Shown here: one piece after another, positions 53,351 to 62,073 of the stretch
Layout of the letters: the number at the start of each line of letters is the position of its first letter
Position numbering within the stretch: position 1 is the first letter of the stretch
Assembly (NCBI RefSeq): GCF_006442545.2
Contig: NZ_CP083952.1
Location: 1,426,001-1,490,000 of the forward strand
Source: Mesorhizobium sp. B2-1-8
Lineage (GTDB): Bacteria > Pseudomonadota > Alphaproteobacteria > Rhizobiales > Rhizobiaceae
Direction of reading: 5' to 3'
Length of the DNA stretch: 64,000 nucleotides
Translations under genes and position numbers: made by a program
Notes under the pieces: model-generated
What the model was told of the DNA's origin: nothing
Seen by the model: only the letters and a program-made list of their open reading frames with translations
Database searches by the model: none

Positions 53351-54427
53351 GTGAATTCCGTGCTTCGCCGCCTTGTCATCGCCACTGCCTGCACGCTCGG
53401 TGCCGGCGCGGTTTACGCGCTCGCCGAAGGCGGCGGCGACCTCGTTGTGTTCGACTGGTCGGGCTATGAGGATCCGCTGCTGCACCCGGCCTACACGAGC
53501 AAATACGGCGCCGAGCCGACCTTCGCCTTCTTCGGCGACGAGGATGAGGCCTTCGAGAAGATGCGGGCGGGCTTCAAAGCCGATATCGCGCACCCCTGCT
53601 CGCAAAGCGTGGTGAAGTGGCGCGAGGCCGGCATGCTGCAGCCGCTCGACACATCCAGGATCGCCGGCTGGAAGGACCTCAATCCCGGGATCATGGCGAT
53701 GAAGGATCTCGCGGTCACCGCCGACGGCGAGGCTTGGTTCATGCCATTCGACTGGGGCAACACCTCGCTGCTCTACCGTACCGACAAGGTGACGGCCGAA
53801 CAGGCACAGTCGCTCAGGATTTTCGCCGATCCGCGGTTCAAGGGCCGCGTCACCATCGGCGACAATGTCGACGACGCCTATGCGCTGGCGAGCCTGGTCA
53901 TCGGTCTCAAGGACTGGACCAGGATGACCGACGACCAGTTCAAGCAGGCTTCCGCTTTCCTGCGCGACGTGCACAAGAACATCCGTTTCTACTGGACCGA
54001 CGACACCGACCTCAATCAGGCCTTTATCGGCAGCGAGGTCGATCTCGTCTGGGGCTGGAACGAGAGCTTCGTGACGCTGAAGGGACAGGGCCTGCCGATC
54101 GCCATGAACCGCGAGACCAAGGAAGGGATTTCAACATGGGTGTGCGGCTATGTGCTGATGAAGGATGCGCCAGGCAAGCTCGACGAGGCCTATGATTTCC
54201 TCAGCGCCGTCAATGCGCCCGGCGTGTCGGACTATTTGGTCAAGACCTTCGGCTACGGCCACGGCAATGGCGCCGGGATGGCTGATATCGACCACAAGGT
54301 GCTGGCCGACCGCGGCTTCGACAATCTCGACAAGTTCCTCGACAAGACCCTGTTCCAGCAGCCGGTACCGCCGGAGCTGAAGAAGCGCATGATCGACGAG
54401 TTCGAGAAGATCAAGGCTGGCTATTGA
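53351..54427 (+). CDS. PotD-like ABC transporter substrate-binding protein, second copy
   Basis: A 358-residue paralogue of the preceding protein, with a signal peptide after the start (VLRRLVIATACTLGAGAVYA). It keeps DLVVFDWSGYEDP, FFGDEDEAFEKMRAGF and the C-terminal TLFQQPVPPELKKRMIDEFEKIKAGY. A GTG at 53351 is chosen because it gives a clean signal peptide and has GGGGAG upstream. The ligand-pocket stretch differs (DDTDLNQAFIGSEVDLVWGWNE here, DTTDVVQLLSGGEVDLAWAWND in the first copy), so the two may bind different compounds. It overlaps the amine oxidase start by 4 nt. Confidence 0.88.
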   Translation: MNSVLRRLVIATACTLGAGAVYALAEGGGDLVVFDWSGYEDPLLHPAYTSKYGAEPTFAFFGDEDEAFEKMRAGFKADIAHPCSQSVVKWREAGMLQPLDTSRIAGWKDLNPGIMAMKDLAVTADGEAWFMPFDWGNTSLLYRTDKVTAEQAQSLRIFADPRFKGRVTIGDNVDDAYALASLVIGLKDWTRMTDDQFKQASAFLRDVHKNIRFYWTDDTDLNQAFIGSEVDLVWGWNESFVTLKGQGLPIAMNRETKEGISTWVCGYVLMKDAPGKLDEAYDFLSAVNAPGVSDYLVKTFGYGHGNGAGMADIDHKVLADRGFDNLDKFLDKTLFQQPVPPELKKRMIDEFEKIKAGY

Positions 54428-55734
54428 ACGACAAGACCGAAAGGACCGACGTCGTCATCGTCGGGGCCGGCTTCACCGGTCTGTCGGCCGCGATTGAATT
54501 GAAGCGCGCCGGCGTAGATTTCGTGGTGGTGGAAGCCCGCGATCGTGTCGGCGGCCGCGTCGAGGCCAAGCGAAACGGGCTTGGCGAGCGCATCGACAGC
54601 GGTGGCCAGTTCCTGTGCGAGGACATGCCGCAGCTGATGGAACTGGCGCGGGCTCGCGGCAAGACCTTCGTCGAGACTTACGTCGAGGGTGATTTCATCA
54701 CCTACCCGTCAATGTCGGTCGGCCGGGCCGAGCGGACCTATCACGCCTCGATGGCAATCCGCGAACGCATGAACAGGATCGAGCCCTACGATCCTGCCAT
54801 TGCGGGATTGACCGTTGCCGAGTGGCTGGAGAGGCAGGATGACGCGGGCGAGGCAAAGACGGTCTTCCGGTCGATGATCGAAGGCCTGTGGTGCCTGGCG
54901 TTGGAAAAAGTGCCACTCTGGTATCTGATCGACAATGACCGGCGCATCACCAACGAGGTGCCGGAGCTGCAATATTCCCTGCGCGAGACCATGCAGTCGG
55001 TGGCCGATGATCTGGCCGAGGACCTCGGCGGCCGGGTGAGGCTTGGTGAACCGGTCACCCGCATCGAATGCGGTCCGCCAAGGGTTCGTGTCGTCTCGAG
55101 CAATGGCGTGATCGAAGCGCGCGAAGTTCTGGTCGCCGTGCCGCCGGCGACAGCCGCGAAGCTCGATTTTACGCCCGCTTTGCCGGCAGCCCTGGAAACA
55201 GCGCTCGGCGCCTGGGAAAGCGGCGCGGTGATCAAGATCCTGGTGCGCTATCCCAAGCCGTTCTGGCGCGAGCGGGATTTGAGCGGAATGGTGATGTGGC
55301 GGGACCTGCCGGGGCTGTTTGCCTGTGACGCCAGCAGGGATTCCGATCATGCGGCGCTTGTCGTCTTCGTTGGCGGGCCGCTGGCGCTGCGCTGGCACGA
55401 ACTCGGCGAGGCGGATCTCCGGGCGCAGGTGACGACGAGGCTCGTGGAGGCGCTCGGTCCGGAAGCGGCGGATAGCCTCGATTTCAACCGCCGCGACTGG
55501 ACGCATGACGGCTGGAGCGGCGGTGCCTATAGCGACCTGATCGTCGATGTGACGGCGAGGGATGCCGAGCGCACCATTCTTGCCGGTGCGCCGCCGGTGC
55601 ATTTCGCGTCGTCGGAACTGTCGCCGTCATTCCCGGGCTATGTCGAAGGCGCGATCGTGGCCGGACGCATCGCGGCGCGCAGGATCATCGCCGATGTTCA
55701 GTCGGCCATCGCGACCAGGGCTTCCGGGTCATAG
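54424..55734 (+). CDS. FAD-dependent flavin amine oxidase
   Basis: A 436-residue monoamine-oxidase-family enzyme. The FAD motif is VVIVGAGFTGLSAAIELKRAG, followed by VVEARDRVGGRVEA. The C-terminal substrate/FAD region ends PSFPGYVEGAIVAGRIAA. It oxidises a primary or secondary amine to an imine with release of hydrogen peroxide. The start TTG overlaps the TGA of the second binding-protein gene, so it is translationally coupled. Its 3' end overlaps the convergent potA-type gene by 37 nt. Confidence 0.9.
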   Translation: MNDKTERTDVVIVGAGFTGLSAAIELKRAGVDFVVVEARDRVGGRVEAKRNGLGERIDSGGQFLCEDMPQLMELARARGKTFVETYVEGDFITYPSMSVGRAERTYHASMAIRERMNRIEPYDPAIAGLTVAEWLERQDDAGEAKTVFRSMIEGLWCLALEKVPLWYLIDNDRRITNEVPELQYSLRETMQSVADDLAEDLGGRVRLGEPVTRIECGPPRVRVVSSNGVIEAREVLVAVPPATAAKLDFTPALPAALETALGAWESGAVIKILVRYPKPFWRERDLSGMVMWRDLPGLFACDASRDSDHAALVVFVGGPLALRWHELGEADLRAQVTTRLVEALGPEAADSLDFNRRDWTHDGWSGGAYSDLIVDVTARDAERTILAGAPPVHFASSELSPSFPGYVEGAIVAGRIAARRIIADVQSAIATRASGS

Positions 55735-56831
55735 GCGAGGCGGATCGGAGTGCCGACCGGGATATCGTCGGCGCCGAAATCGTTGGTCTCTGTCACCGAC
55801 AGCGGCTTTTCCAGGCCGGGGATCTCGACGATCAGATGGGTGATCTCGCCGAAATAGTGGCGCTCGACCACCTTGCCGGCGACCTCGAATTTGGCTGTCG
55901 CATTGTCCCATAGTACGCGCAGCCGCTCGGGCCTGATGCCGAGCGTCGCGCCGCCGCCGTTGCGAACGAACGCCTTCGGCTTGTCGGTCTTGATGCGACC
56001 GAATCCCAGCGTGTCGACGATCAGCGTGGCGCCGTTCTCCTCGACGATCTCGGCCTTGACGAAATTCATGCCGCCAAGGAAGTCGGCGACCTGGCGGTCG
56101 ACCGGGCGCTGGTAGATCTCCTTGGGGGAGGCGACCTGCGCGATCCTGCCGCCGAACATCACGGCGATACGGTCGGACATGGCGAGCGCTTCGTACTGGT
56201 CGTGGGTGACCAATACGAAGGTGATGCCGACCGCCTGCTGCAGGCGGCGCAACTCGACTTGCATCTGCTCACGCAGCTTCTTGTCAAGCGCCGACAGCGG
56301 CTCGTCGAGCAGCAGAACTTTTGGCCGCATCACCAGGGCGCGGGCAAGCGCGACACGCTGGCGCTGGCCGCCGGAAAGCTCGGTGGCAAGCCGCTTGCCG
56401 AGGCCGGTGAGCGAGACCTGCGCCAGTGCTTCCTCAACCCGGCGCTTCTCCTCGCCGCCCTGCAGCTTCAGCCGCTTCAGCCCGTAGGCGACGTTTTGCT
56501 CGACATTGAGGTGCGGGAAGATCGCGTAGCTCTGGAACACCATGTTGGTCGGCCGGCGGTTCGCCGCGATGCCTTCCATGGGCTGGCCGCCGACCGCGAT
56601 CGAACCGCTGGTCGGATTGTCGAAGCCGGCGATCATGCGCAAAAGCGTGGTCTTGCCGCAGCCGGACGGGCCGAGCAGGGAGAAGAACTCGCCTTCCCTG
56701 ATGGTCAGGGAGGCGTCGTCCAGCGCCTTGAACGCTCCGTAGCTGCGCGTGACGTTGCGGATCTCGATCATCGGTCTTTCGGATTGGATCCTGTCCGCGT
56801 GAGGGCGCTCGATCCGCGGCTGCTCAGGCAT
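55698..56831 (-). CDS. Polyamine-type ABC transporter ATP-binding protein (PotA-like)
   Basis: A 377-residue ATPase with Walker A GPSGCGKTT, signature LSGGQRQR, Walker B VLLLDEPLSALD and a C-terminal TOBE domain (about 290-377). It energises the permease pair encoded just upstream on the same strand. ATG 56831 has GGGAGG just before it and overlaps the permease stop; an internal start at 56771 is possible. The matching binding proteins are those at 52149 and 53351, on the opposite strand. Confidence 0.9.
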   Translation of the reverse strand: MPEQPRIERPHADRIQSERPMIEIRNVTRSYGAFKALDDASLTIREGEFFSLLGPSGCGKTTLLRMIAGFDNPTSGSIAVGGQPMEGIAANRRPTNMVFQSYAIFPHLNVEQNVAYGLKRLKLQGGEEKRRVEEALAQVSLTGLGKRLATELSGGQRQRVALARALVMRPKVLLLDEPLSALDKKLREQMQVELRRLQQAVGITFVLVTHDQYEALAMSDRIAVMFGGRIAQVASPKEIYQRPVDRQVADFLGGMNFVKAEIVEENGATLIVDTLGFGRIKTDKPKAFVRNGGGATLGIRPERLRVLWDNATAKFEVAGKVVERHYFGEITHLIVEIPGLEKPLSVTETNDFGADDIPVGTPIRLAYDPEALVAMAD

Positions 56832-57645
56832 AGAGGCCTCCCTCGTTCTGGGTGCGTCTGGCCGCGCGGCGACGCAGGATTTCGGCAATTGTCATCAGCA
56901 GGAAAGAGGCAACCAGCAGCAGCGTGCCCAGCGCCAGCACACCGGGCAGTTTCGACGCGAAGCGCAACTGGCCCCAGATGTAGATCGGCAGCGTCGCTTC
57001 GGTGCCGGTGAGGAAGAAGGCGATGATGAATTCGTCCAGCGAGATGGTGAAGCAGACCAGCAGGCTGGAAATGATCGCCGGCGCCACCATCGGCAACGTC
57101 ACGCGCCGGAAAGTTCCGAACGCGCTCTCGCCGAGATCGGCGGAGGCTTCCTCGAGGCTGCGGTCGAAACCCTCGAACCCGGAAGTCAGCACCGTCATCG
57201 AATAGGGAATGCAGATCAGGACGTGGCCGAGCACGACGGTGAACAGCGACAGGCTCAAGCCAAGCTGCAGCATCACCAGCAGCATGGAGATGGCAACGAT
57301 CACTTCGGGCAACACGAGCGGGGCCATGATCAGACCGTTGATGGCGCGGCGGCCGGGATAGCGGTAGCGGGTGATCGAGCGGGCGGCGAGGATGCCGAGC
57401 ACGGTGGCGAGCAAGGAAGCCGAGACGCCGACGATCAGGCTGTTCCAGGCGGCGTCGAGCAGCGCCGGCGTGCGCGGCAGGTCCTCGTACCATTGCAAGG
57501 TGAAGCCGGTCAGCGGGAATTTCGGCGTCGCCGCCGTGTTGATCGAGAAGATCGGCAGGAAGATGACGGGCAGATAGAGGAAGACGATGTAAAGGAACGC
57601 ATAGGCCGACAGCCAGCCGCCCGGCAGGAAGCGCCGCGCCCTCAT
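56824..57645 (-). CDS. Polyamine-type ABC transporter permease (PotC-like)
   Basis: A 273-residue inner-membrane protein with six hydrophobic segments. The permease coupling loop is LEEASADLGESAFGTFRRVTLP. Near the N-terminus it has LPVIFLPIFSINTA, typical of PotC/PotI. It overlaps potB-type by 4 nt (ATGA) and the ATPase gene by 8 nt, so the three are one tightly coupled operon. Confidence 0.9.
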   Translation of the reverse strand: MRARRFLPGGWLSAYAFLYIVFLYLPVIFLPIFSINTAATPKFPLTGFTLQWYEDLPRTPALLDAAWNSLIVGVSASLLATVLGILAARSITRYRYPGRRAINGLIMAPLVLPEVIVAISMLLVMLQLGLSLSLFTVVLGHVLICIPYSMTVLTSGFEGFDRSLEEASADLGESAFGTFRRVTLPMVAPAIISSLLVCFTISLDEFIIAFFLTGTEATLPIYIWGQLRFASKLPGVLALGTLLLVASFLLMTIAEILRRRAARRTQNEGGLYA

Positions 57646-58559
57646 CGCGCCATCCTTTGCAAGGTGCGGATGACCAGCACCGTGGCGCCGGCCATCAGGG
57701 AGACGATCAGCATGGTGGTGACGGAAAGTGCGGCACCGAGCGGCCAGTTGGCGGCCTTGCCGAACTGCGCCTGGATGGCGTTGGCGATCATGACGCCGTC
57801 CTTGCCGCCGACGAGCTTTGGCGTGACATAGTCGCCGACCGTCGGGATCATGACGATCAACGCCGCGGAAATGACGCCCGGCGCCGACAGCGGCAAGGTC
57901 ACGCGCAGGAACGAGCGCAAGGGACCATCGCCAAGGTCGGTGGCGGCTTCGACCAGTGTGCGGTCGACCTTCTCCAGGGACACGAAGATCGGCAGGATGG
58001 CGAAGGCCGCCCAGGCATGAGTAAGCGTGATGATGACGGCGCTCGAATTGTAGAGCAAGGCTGTCGACGGTTCGTCGATGATGCCGAGGCCCATCAGGCC
58101 GGAATTCAAGACGCCATTATAGCCCAGGATGACCTTCCACGACATCACGCGCAAGAGATAGCTGGTCCAGAACGGGATGGTGATGAGGAACAGCCACAGG
58201 CTCTTGTGACGACCGCCATGGAAGGAAATGAAGTAGGCGATCGGGTAGGCGAGGACGACGGTGAACAGGCTGACCGTCAGCGAGATGTAGAGCGAGCGCC
58301 ATAGGAGATCGCGGTAGATCGGCTCGGCCAGCGCGACGCGGTAGTTTTCCAGTGTGAAGGTGCGGTCGATGGTCAGGTAGTGCTGCGTCCAGAAGGAGTG
58401 GGCGATGACCACCAGGATCGGCAGGACCAGCAGGATGAGCGCGTAGAGGAAGGTCGGGCTGATCAGGGCAAAACCCTGTACGGGCTCTGATTGCAGAAGG
58501 GCATTTCGTCTGGCCCGCGTCATGCGCAACGGGGGCGACCCTTCCGCAGCCACCGTCAT
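57642..58559 (-). CDS. Polyamine-type ABC transporter permease (PotB-like)
   Basis: A 305-residue inner-membrane permease with six segments. PotB features are ISPTFLYALILLVLPILVVIAHSFW near the start and the coupling loop LVEAATDLGDGPLRSFLRVTLPLSAPG. ATG 58559 has GGAG nine bases upstream; an in-frame ATG 57 nt further upstream is less likely. It is the first gene of the transporter operon, divergent from the aminotransferase gene. The operator at 58715 lies between them. Confidence 0.9.
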   Translation of the reverse strand: MTVAAEGSPPLRMTRARRNALLQSEPVQGFALISPTFLYALILLVLPILVVIAHSFWTQHYLTIDRTFTLENYRVALAEPIYRDLLWRSLYISLTVSLFTVVLAYPIAYFISFHGGRHKSLWLFLITIPFWTSYLLRVMSWKVILGYNGVLNSGLMGLGIIDEPSTALLYNSSAVIITLTHAWAAFAILPIFVSLEKVDRTLVEAATDLGDGPLRSFLRVTLPLSAPGVISAALIVMIPTVGDYVTPKLVGGKDGVMIANAIQAQFGKAANWPLGAALSVTTMLIVSLMAGATVLVIRTLQRMAR

Positions 58560-58683
58560 TGGAGGGCTCCGGGTGTGATCTCGGTTGCTGGCCTGGACTG
58601 TCCCGCCATACGGCATCCCATCGGACTGGCGCCGGCTTTCGTTCCCCTTGCCGGCTTTCTTTCATCATGCGCGCATCCGCGGA

Positions 58684-58730
58684 TTGAAATCAAGCGCTAA
58701 TTCTGTAATATTGATTGAACGGACATTCAA
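58684..58730 (+). promoter_or_regulatory. Promoter with BetI-type operator, copy 2
   Basis: TTGAAA (58684) and TAATAT (58706) are spaced by 16 nt, giving a good -35/-10 for the aminotransferase gene. The dyad TTGAA-CGGACA-TTCAA follows at 58715-58730, over the expected transcription start, a position that would allow repression. It may also serve the divergent permease operon. Confidence 0.65.
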
Positions 58731-58815
58731 AATCGTGTGAGCAGGGCGACGATTTTCGCCGTGGCGAACCAGATTGATGCCCGGACAAATTCGATGGGAT
58801 GATGTGGAGACGACG

Positions 58816-60234
58816 ATGGCGGCTGTGAGAGATCGGAAGGCACGCGAAACGGCTGGCCCTGGCGACGACGATGCGGTCGAACTGGCCAGGCGTCATCTCA
58901 TCCAGCCTTGGCCCTATGCCGGTTCCGTCGGCGCCGAGGCGCGCGCGCTGATCGGCGAGGGTGATGGCATCTACATCACCGACAATACCGGCAAGCGGCT
59001 CATCGACGGCCCGGCCGGCATGTGGTGCGTCAATGTCGGCCATCGTCGCGAGGAACTCGCCAGGGTGATGTACGACCAGGCGATGGCGCTGTCCTACAAC
59101 ACGCCCTGGTACACGATGAACGCGCCGTCGGCGGAGCTAGCCAGACGCATCGCCGGCCATGCGCCTGGCGACCTCAGCCACGTCTTCTACACCACCGGCG
59201 GTTCCTCGGCCGTCGAGACGGCGCTGCGTTTCATGCAGTTCTACAACAATGTGCGGGGCCGGCCGGAAAAGAAGCTGATCCTGAGCCGCGGCGGCGCCTA
59301 TCACGGCTCGACCTATCTGTCGGCCTCGCTCAATGGCCGTCCGCGTGACCGCGACTGGATGGACGGCGCCGACGAACTGGTGGTCAAGCTCTCCTCGCCC
59401 GACCCGTTCCGCCGGCCGAAAGGCATGACCATCACTGCCTTCACCGATCTCCTCGTCGACCAGTTCCGCGACACGGTCGCGCGCGTCGGCGCCGACAGAA
59501 TAGGCGCGTTCGTCGGCGAACCCATACAAGCATCCGGTGGCGTCATCATTCCGCCCGACGGCTACCTCAGGCGCATCCGCGAGATCTGCCGCGACAATGA
59601 TATCCTCTATATCTCCGACGAAGTGGTGACGGGCTTTGGACGCCTGGGCCACGTCTTTGCCTCGGGCGACGTGTTCGGCATCGACCCCGACATGATCACC
59701 TTCGCGAAGGGCGTCACCTCAGGCTATTTCCCGCTTGGCGGCGTCATCATTTCCGAGCGGCTGCTGGAGGAATTGCGCCGTTCCAACCATCCCGATGCGA
59801 TGTTCGGCCATGGCCTGACCTACACCAGCCACCCCGTCGGCTGTGCGGTGGCGCTGAAAAATCTCGACCTGCTGGAGGAAAGCGTGCTTGCCCATACGCT
59901 CGAGGTCGCGCCCTATTTCCAGGCGCAGCTGAAGACGCTGGAAGAGCTGCCGCTGGTCGGCGAAGTGCGCGGCGTGGGGCTGATGGGCTGCGTCGAATGC
60001 GTCGCCGACCGCGAAAGCAGGGATCCACTGCAGCTCGACAAGGATGTCGGCAAACGCATCGATGCACACTGCCACGAACTTGGCCTGCTGGTGCGGCCAC
60101 TGATCAACATGTGCGTGATGTCGCCGCCACTGATCATTACACGAGAGCAGATCGACGACATGGTCGGCATCTTGCGCGAAGGCATTTCGCGCACCATGGA
60201 TGATCTCAGGAAAGAGGGTGTCTGGCGGGGGTGA
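58816..60234 (+). CDS. Class III (omega) aminotransferase
   Basis: A 472-residue PLP enzyme. The PLP lysine is Lys298 in ITFAKGVTSGYFPLGG; the glycine-rich TTGGSSAVETALRF and the ISDEVVTGFGRLG aspartate motif are also present. It moves an amino group from an omega-amine or beta-alanine-like compound to a keto acid. ATG 58816 follows GTGGAGACG; starts at 58774 or 58777 are also possible. In this cluster it probably acts on an amine produced by the oxygenase and oxidases. Confidence 0.9.
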   Translation: MAAVRDRKARETAGPGDDDAVELARRHLIQPWPYAGSVGAEARALIGEGDGIYITDNTGKRLIDGPAGMWCVNVGHRREELARVMYDQAMALSYNTPWYTMNAPSAELARRIAGHAPGDLSHVFYTTGGSSAVETALRFMQFYNNVRGRPEKKLILSRGGAYHGSTYLSASLNGRPRDRDWMDGADELVVKLSSPDPFRRPKGMTITAFTDLLVDQFRDTVARVGADRIGAFVGEPIQASGGVIIPPDGYLRRIREICRDNDILYISDEVVTGFGRLGHVFASGDVFGIDPDMITFAKGVTSGYFPLGGVIISERLLEELRRSNHPDAMFGHGLTYTSHPVGCAVALKNLDLLEESVLAHTLEVAPYFQAQLKTLEELPLVGEVRGVGLMGCVECVADRESRDPLQLDKDVGKRIDAHCHELGLLVRPLINMCVMSPPLIITREQIDDMVGILREGISRTMDDLRKEGVWRG

Positions 60235-60240
60235 GTTTCT

Positions 60241-60411
60241 TCCTTCTCCCGGTCTTACGGGGAGAAGGTGCCCGGAGGTCGGATGAGGGGCGGCGCCAGC
60301 GTTGCTGGTTGGCCATGTTATCTGCTTCCAAGATGATTTTCTAATCTCGCAAGCCGGCGCTGCCCCTCACCTGCCTGCCGGCATCCTCTCCCCGTAGAAT
60401 GGGGAGAGGGA
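60241..60411. repeat. Rhizobial intergenic palindromic repeat
   Basis: The left end has CTTCTCCCGG...CGGGGAGAAGG and GGATGAGGGG. The right end carries the partly complementary CCCCTCACC...CTCTCCCCG...CGGGGAGAGG. This is a mosaic repeat of the type widely dispersed in rhizobial genomes. It fills the space between the convergent aminotransferase and Rieske genes. Confidence 0.75.
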
Positions 60412-60413
60412 GG

Positions 60414-61616
60414 CTACGACCGTGACCGTAGCGCGTCGTTCAAATTCCACATGTCCTTTTCTTCCGGCGCTGTTTCCAGGCCGAGCACCGGAATCTGCTT
60501 GCGCAGATGGTCGTGGTGGGTGCGCACGCCATATTCGAGGTCGGAGAGGTAGAAACCCTCGAAGGCCTCGGACAGCATGGATTCGTTCGACCACACCGAG
60601 AGCTGCACATCTTCCGACATGGTGTCACGATCGATGCGGAAGGAGAGATAGCGGGCGGCGGCCTGCTCGCGACTTTCGTCGCGGTAGCGATAGATGGCGC
60701 CACGCAGCAGCGTCTCACCCGTCGACAGCGGAAACTCCTGATAGAACTGCACCGATTCCGGCATCACCGACAGAACGGCGTTCGGGAAGATGCCGTAATA
60801 GACCCAGGCCTTCCTGAGATGATCCGGCAGATGCGTCGGCTCCGGCGCGATCTTGACGTAGTTCCTGACGCTCCAGCGGCGGCCGGCATGCGGGTTGTAG
60901 GTGGCGAAGGAGCGCGAGACGCCGTTGATGAACGGCTCGTCGAAATAGGTGGCGCCGTAGAGATCCTGCAGAGCCGGATGCGCCATGGCGACATGATAGC
61001 CTTCATTGTCGACATCGCGCACCGACTTCCAGTTGACCGGTGTCTTCTGGGTCCAGATGCCCCAGGAGGGCACCATGTCGGCGGCCTTGTAATGCGCGAA
61101 TTCGGGTTCGATCGGCTTCAACAGCTCGGCGACGGAAGGCTGTGGCCCGCCATTGCGGAAGCGGATGAAGATGAAGCCCATCCAGACTTCGAGGTCGAGC
61201 GGCATCAGGCCGAACTCGGTCTTGTCGAGGTCGGGGAAGGAGCGCGGGCGGGCGGCGCCGCGAAGCGTACCGTCGAGATTATAGACCCAGCCATGGAACG
61301 GGCATACCAGCGCGTTCTTGCAATTGCCCTGGCTGTCGGCCACGACGCGGCTGCCGCGGTGGCGGCACATGTTGTTGAAGCCGCGCACGACGCCGTCCTT
61401 GCCGCGCACGATCAGAGCGCGCTCGCCAATGACATCCATGGTGAGGTAGTCGCCGGCATTCGGTATGTCGCAGACATGCCCGGCGATCTGCCAATGATTG
61501 CGGAAGACATGCTCTTTCTCTAGCTCGAGAAGGGCGGTGGAATGGTAACTCCAGCCCGGTAATCCCCGCCGGTCCCAATCGTTCGGGATTGCCACGTCAC
61601 GGAGGTGCGGGTTCAT
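60414..61616 (-). CDS. Rieske non-heme iron oxygenase, alpha subunit (betaine/carnitine-type)
   Basis: A 400-residue ring-hydroxylating-type oxygenase. The Rieske cluster is bound by C84-x-H86 (NMCRHRGS) and C105-x2-H108 (CPFHGW). The mononuclear iron site is in DVDNEGYHVAMAHP near residue 200. The overall pattern fits the group of GbcA, CntA and stachydrine demethylases, which oxidatively N-demethylate or cleave quaternary amines. ATG 61616 is used because AGAAGAGACG precedes it. A partner ferredoxin reductase is not encoded in this window. Confidence 0.88.
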   Translation of the reverse strand: MNPHLRDVAIPNDWDRRGLPGWSYHSTALLELEKEHVFRNHWQIAGHVCDIPNAGDYLTMDVIGERALIVRGKDGVVRGFNNMCRHRGSRVVADSQGNCKNALVCPFHGWVYNLDGTLRGAARPRSFPDLDKTEFGLMPLDLEVWMGFIFIRFRNGGPQPSVAELLKPIEPEFAHYKAADMVPSWGIWTQKTPVNWKSVRDVDNEGYHVAMAHPALQDLYGATYFDEPFINGVSRSFATYNPHAGRRWSVRNYVKIAPEPTHLPDHLRKAWVYYGIFPNAVLSVMPESVQFYQEFPLSTGETLLRGAIYRYRDESREQAAARYLSFRIDRDTMSEDVQLSVWSNESMLSEAFEGFYLSDLEYGVRTHHDHLRKQIPVLGLETAPEEKDMWNLNDALRSRS

Positions 61617-62073
61617 GAAACGTCTCTTCTTTTTATTGAATATGCATTCAATATAATCATATTTTGCGTTGAAATGCAATGATTTGTGGAAATTGGCAGG
61701 TTTCGCGGCGAAAATGTCAGCCCCGGCTCCAGCGGAATCCTGCTGCGCCGCGGACTTTGAAAACCCCGGAAAATCCGGGTGTTAGCCAGAGTTCCATAAC
61801 CTCCACCCGTCGCCCGTTCACGCTGCAAATCGCGCCCTTCGGACAAGTATTCCGCTGGCAGGAAAAAGCCCTGCCGTTCGCGTCGGCCGCCTGCGGTGTA
61901 CGCAGGTAACCCGCCACCTCGACGCAAAAGAGTCGATGCCCGATTTTGACCGTTTCTGCCCGCACCGATGTTTCAATCCCGTTACATTGCCGGGTTCTCG
62001 TCACCTTTGCACCGTTACAAAGCGCGATTAAATTCGTTTTATCGCAAAAAGAAAATCAACGAAGGGGATGATG
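61617..62073. promoter_or_regulatory. Intergenic region with BetI-type operator, copy 3
   Basis: 457 nt between the Rieske gene and the next gene. On the minus strand TTGCAT and TATATT at 18-nt spacing form a good promoter for the oxygenase gene. The dyad TTGAA-TATGCA-TTCAA (61636-61651, arms extending to 8 bp with 4 nt between) overlaps its start region. The rest (61690-62060) has no recognised gene; a purine-rich stretch precedes the ATG at 62074. Confidence 0.65.
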
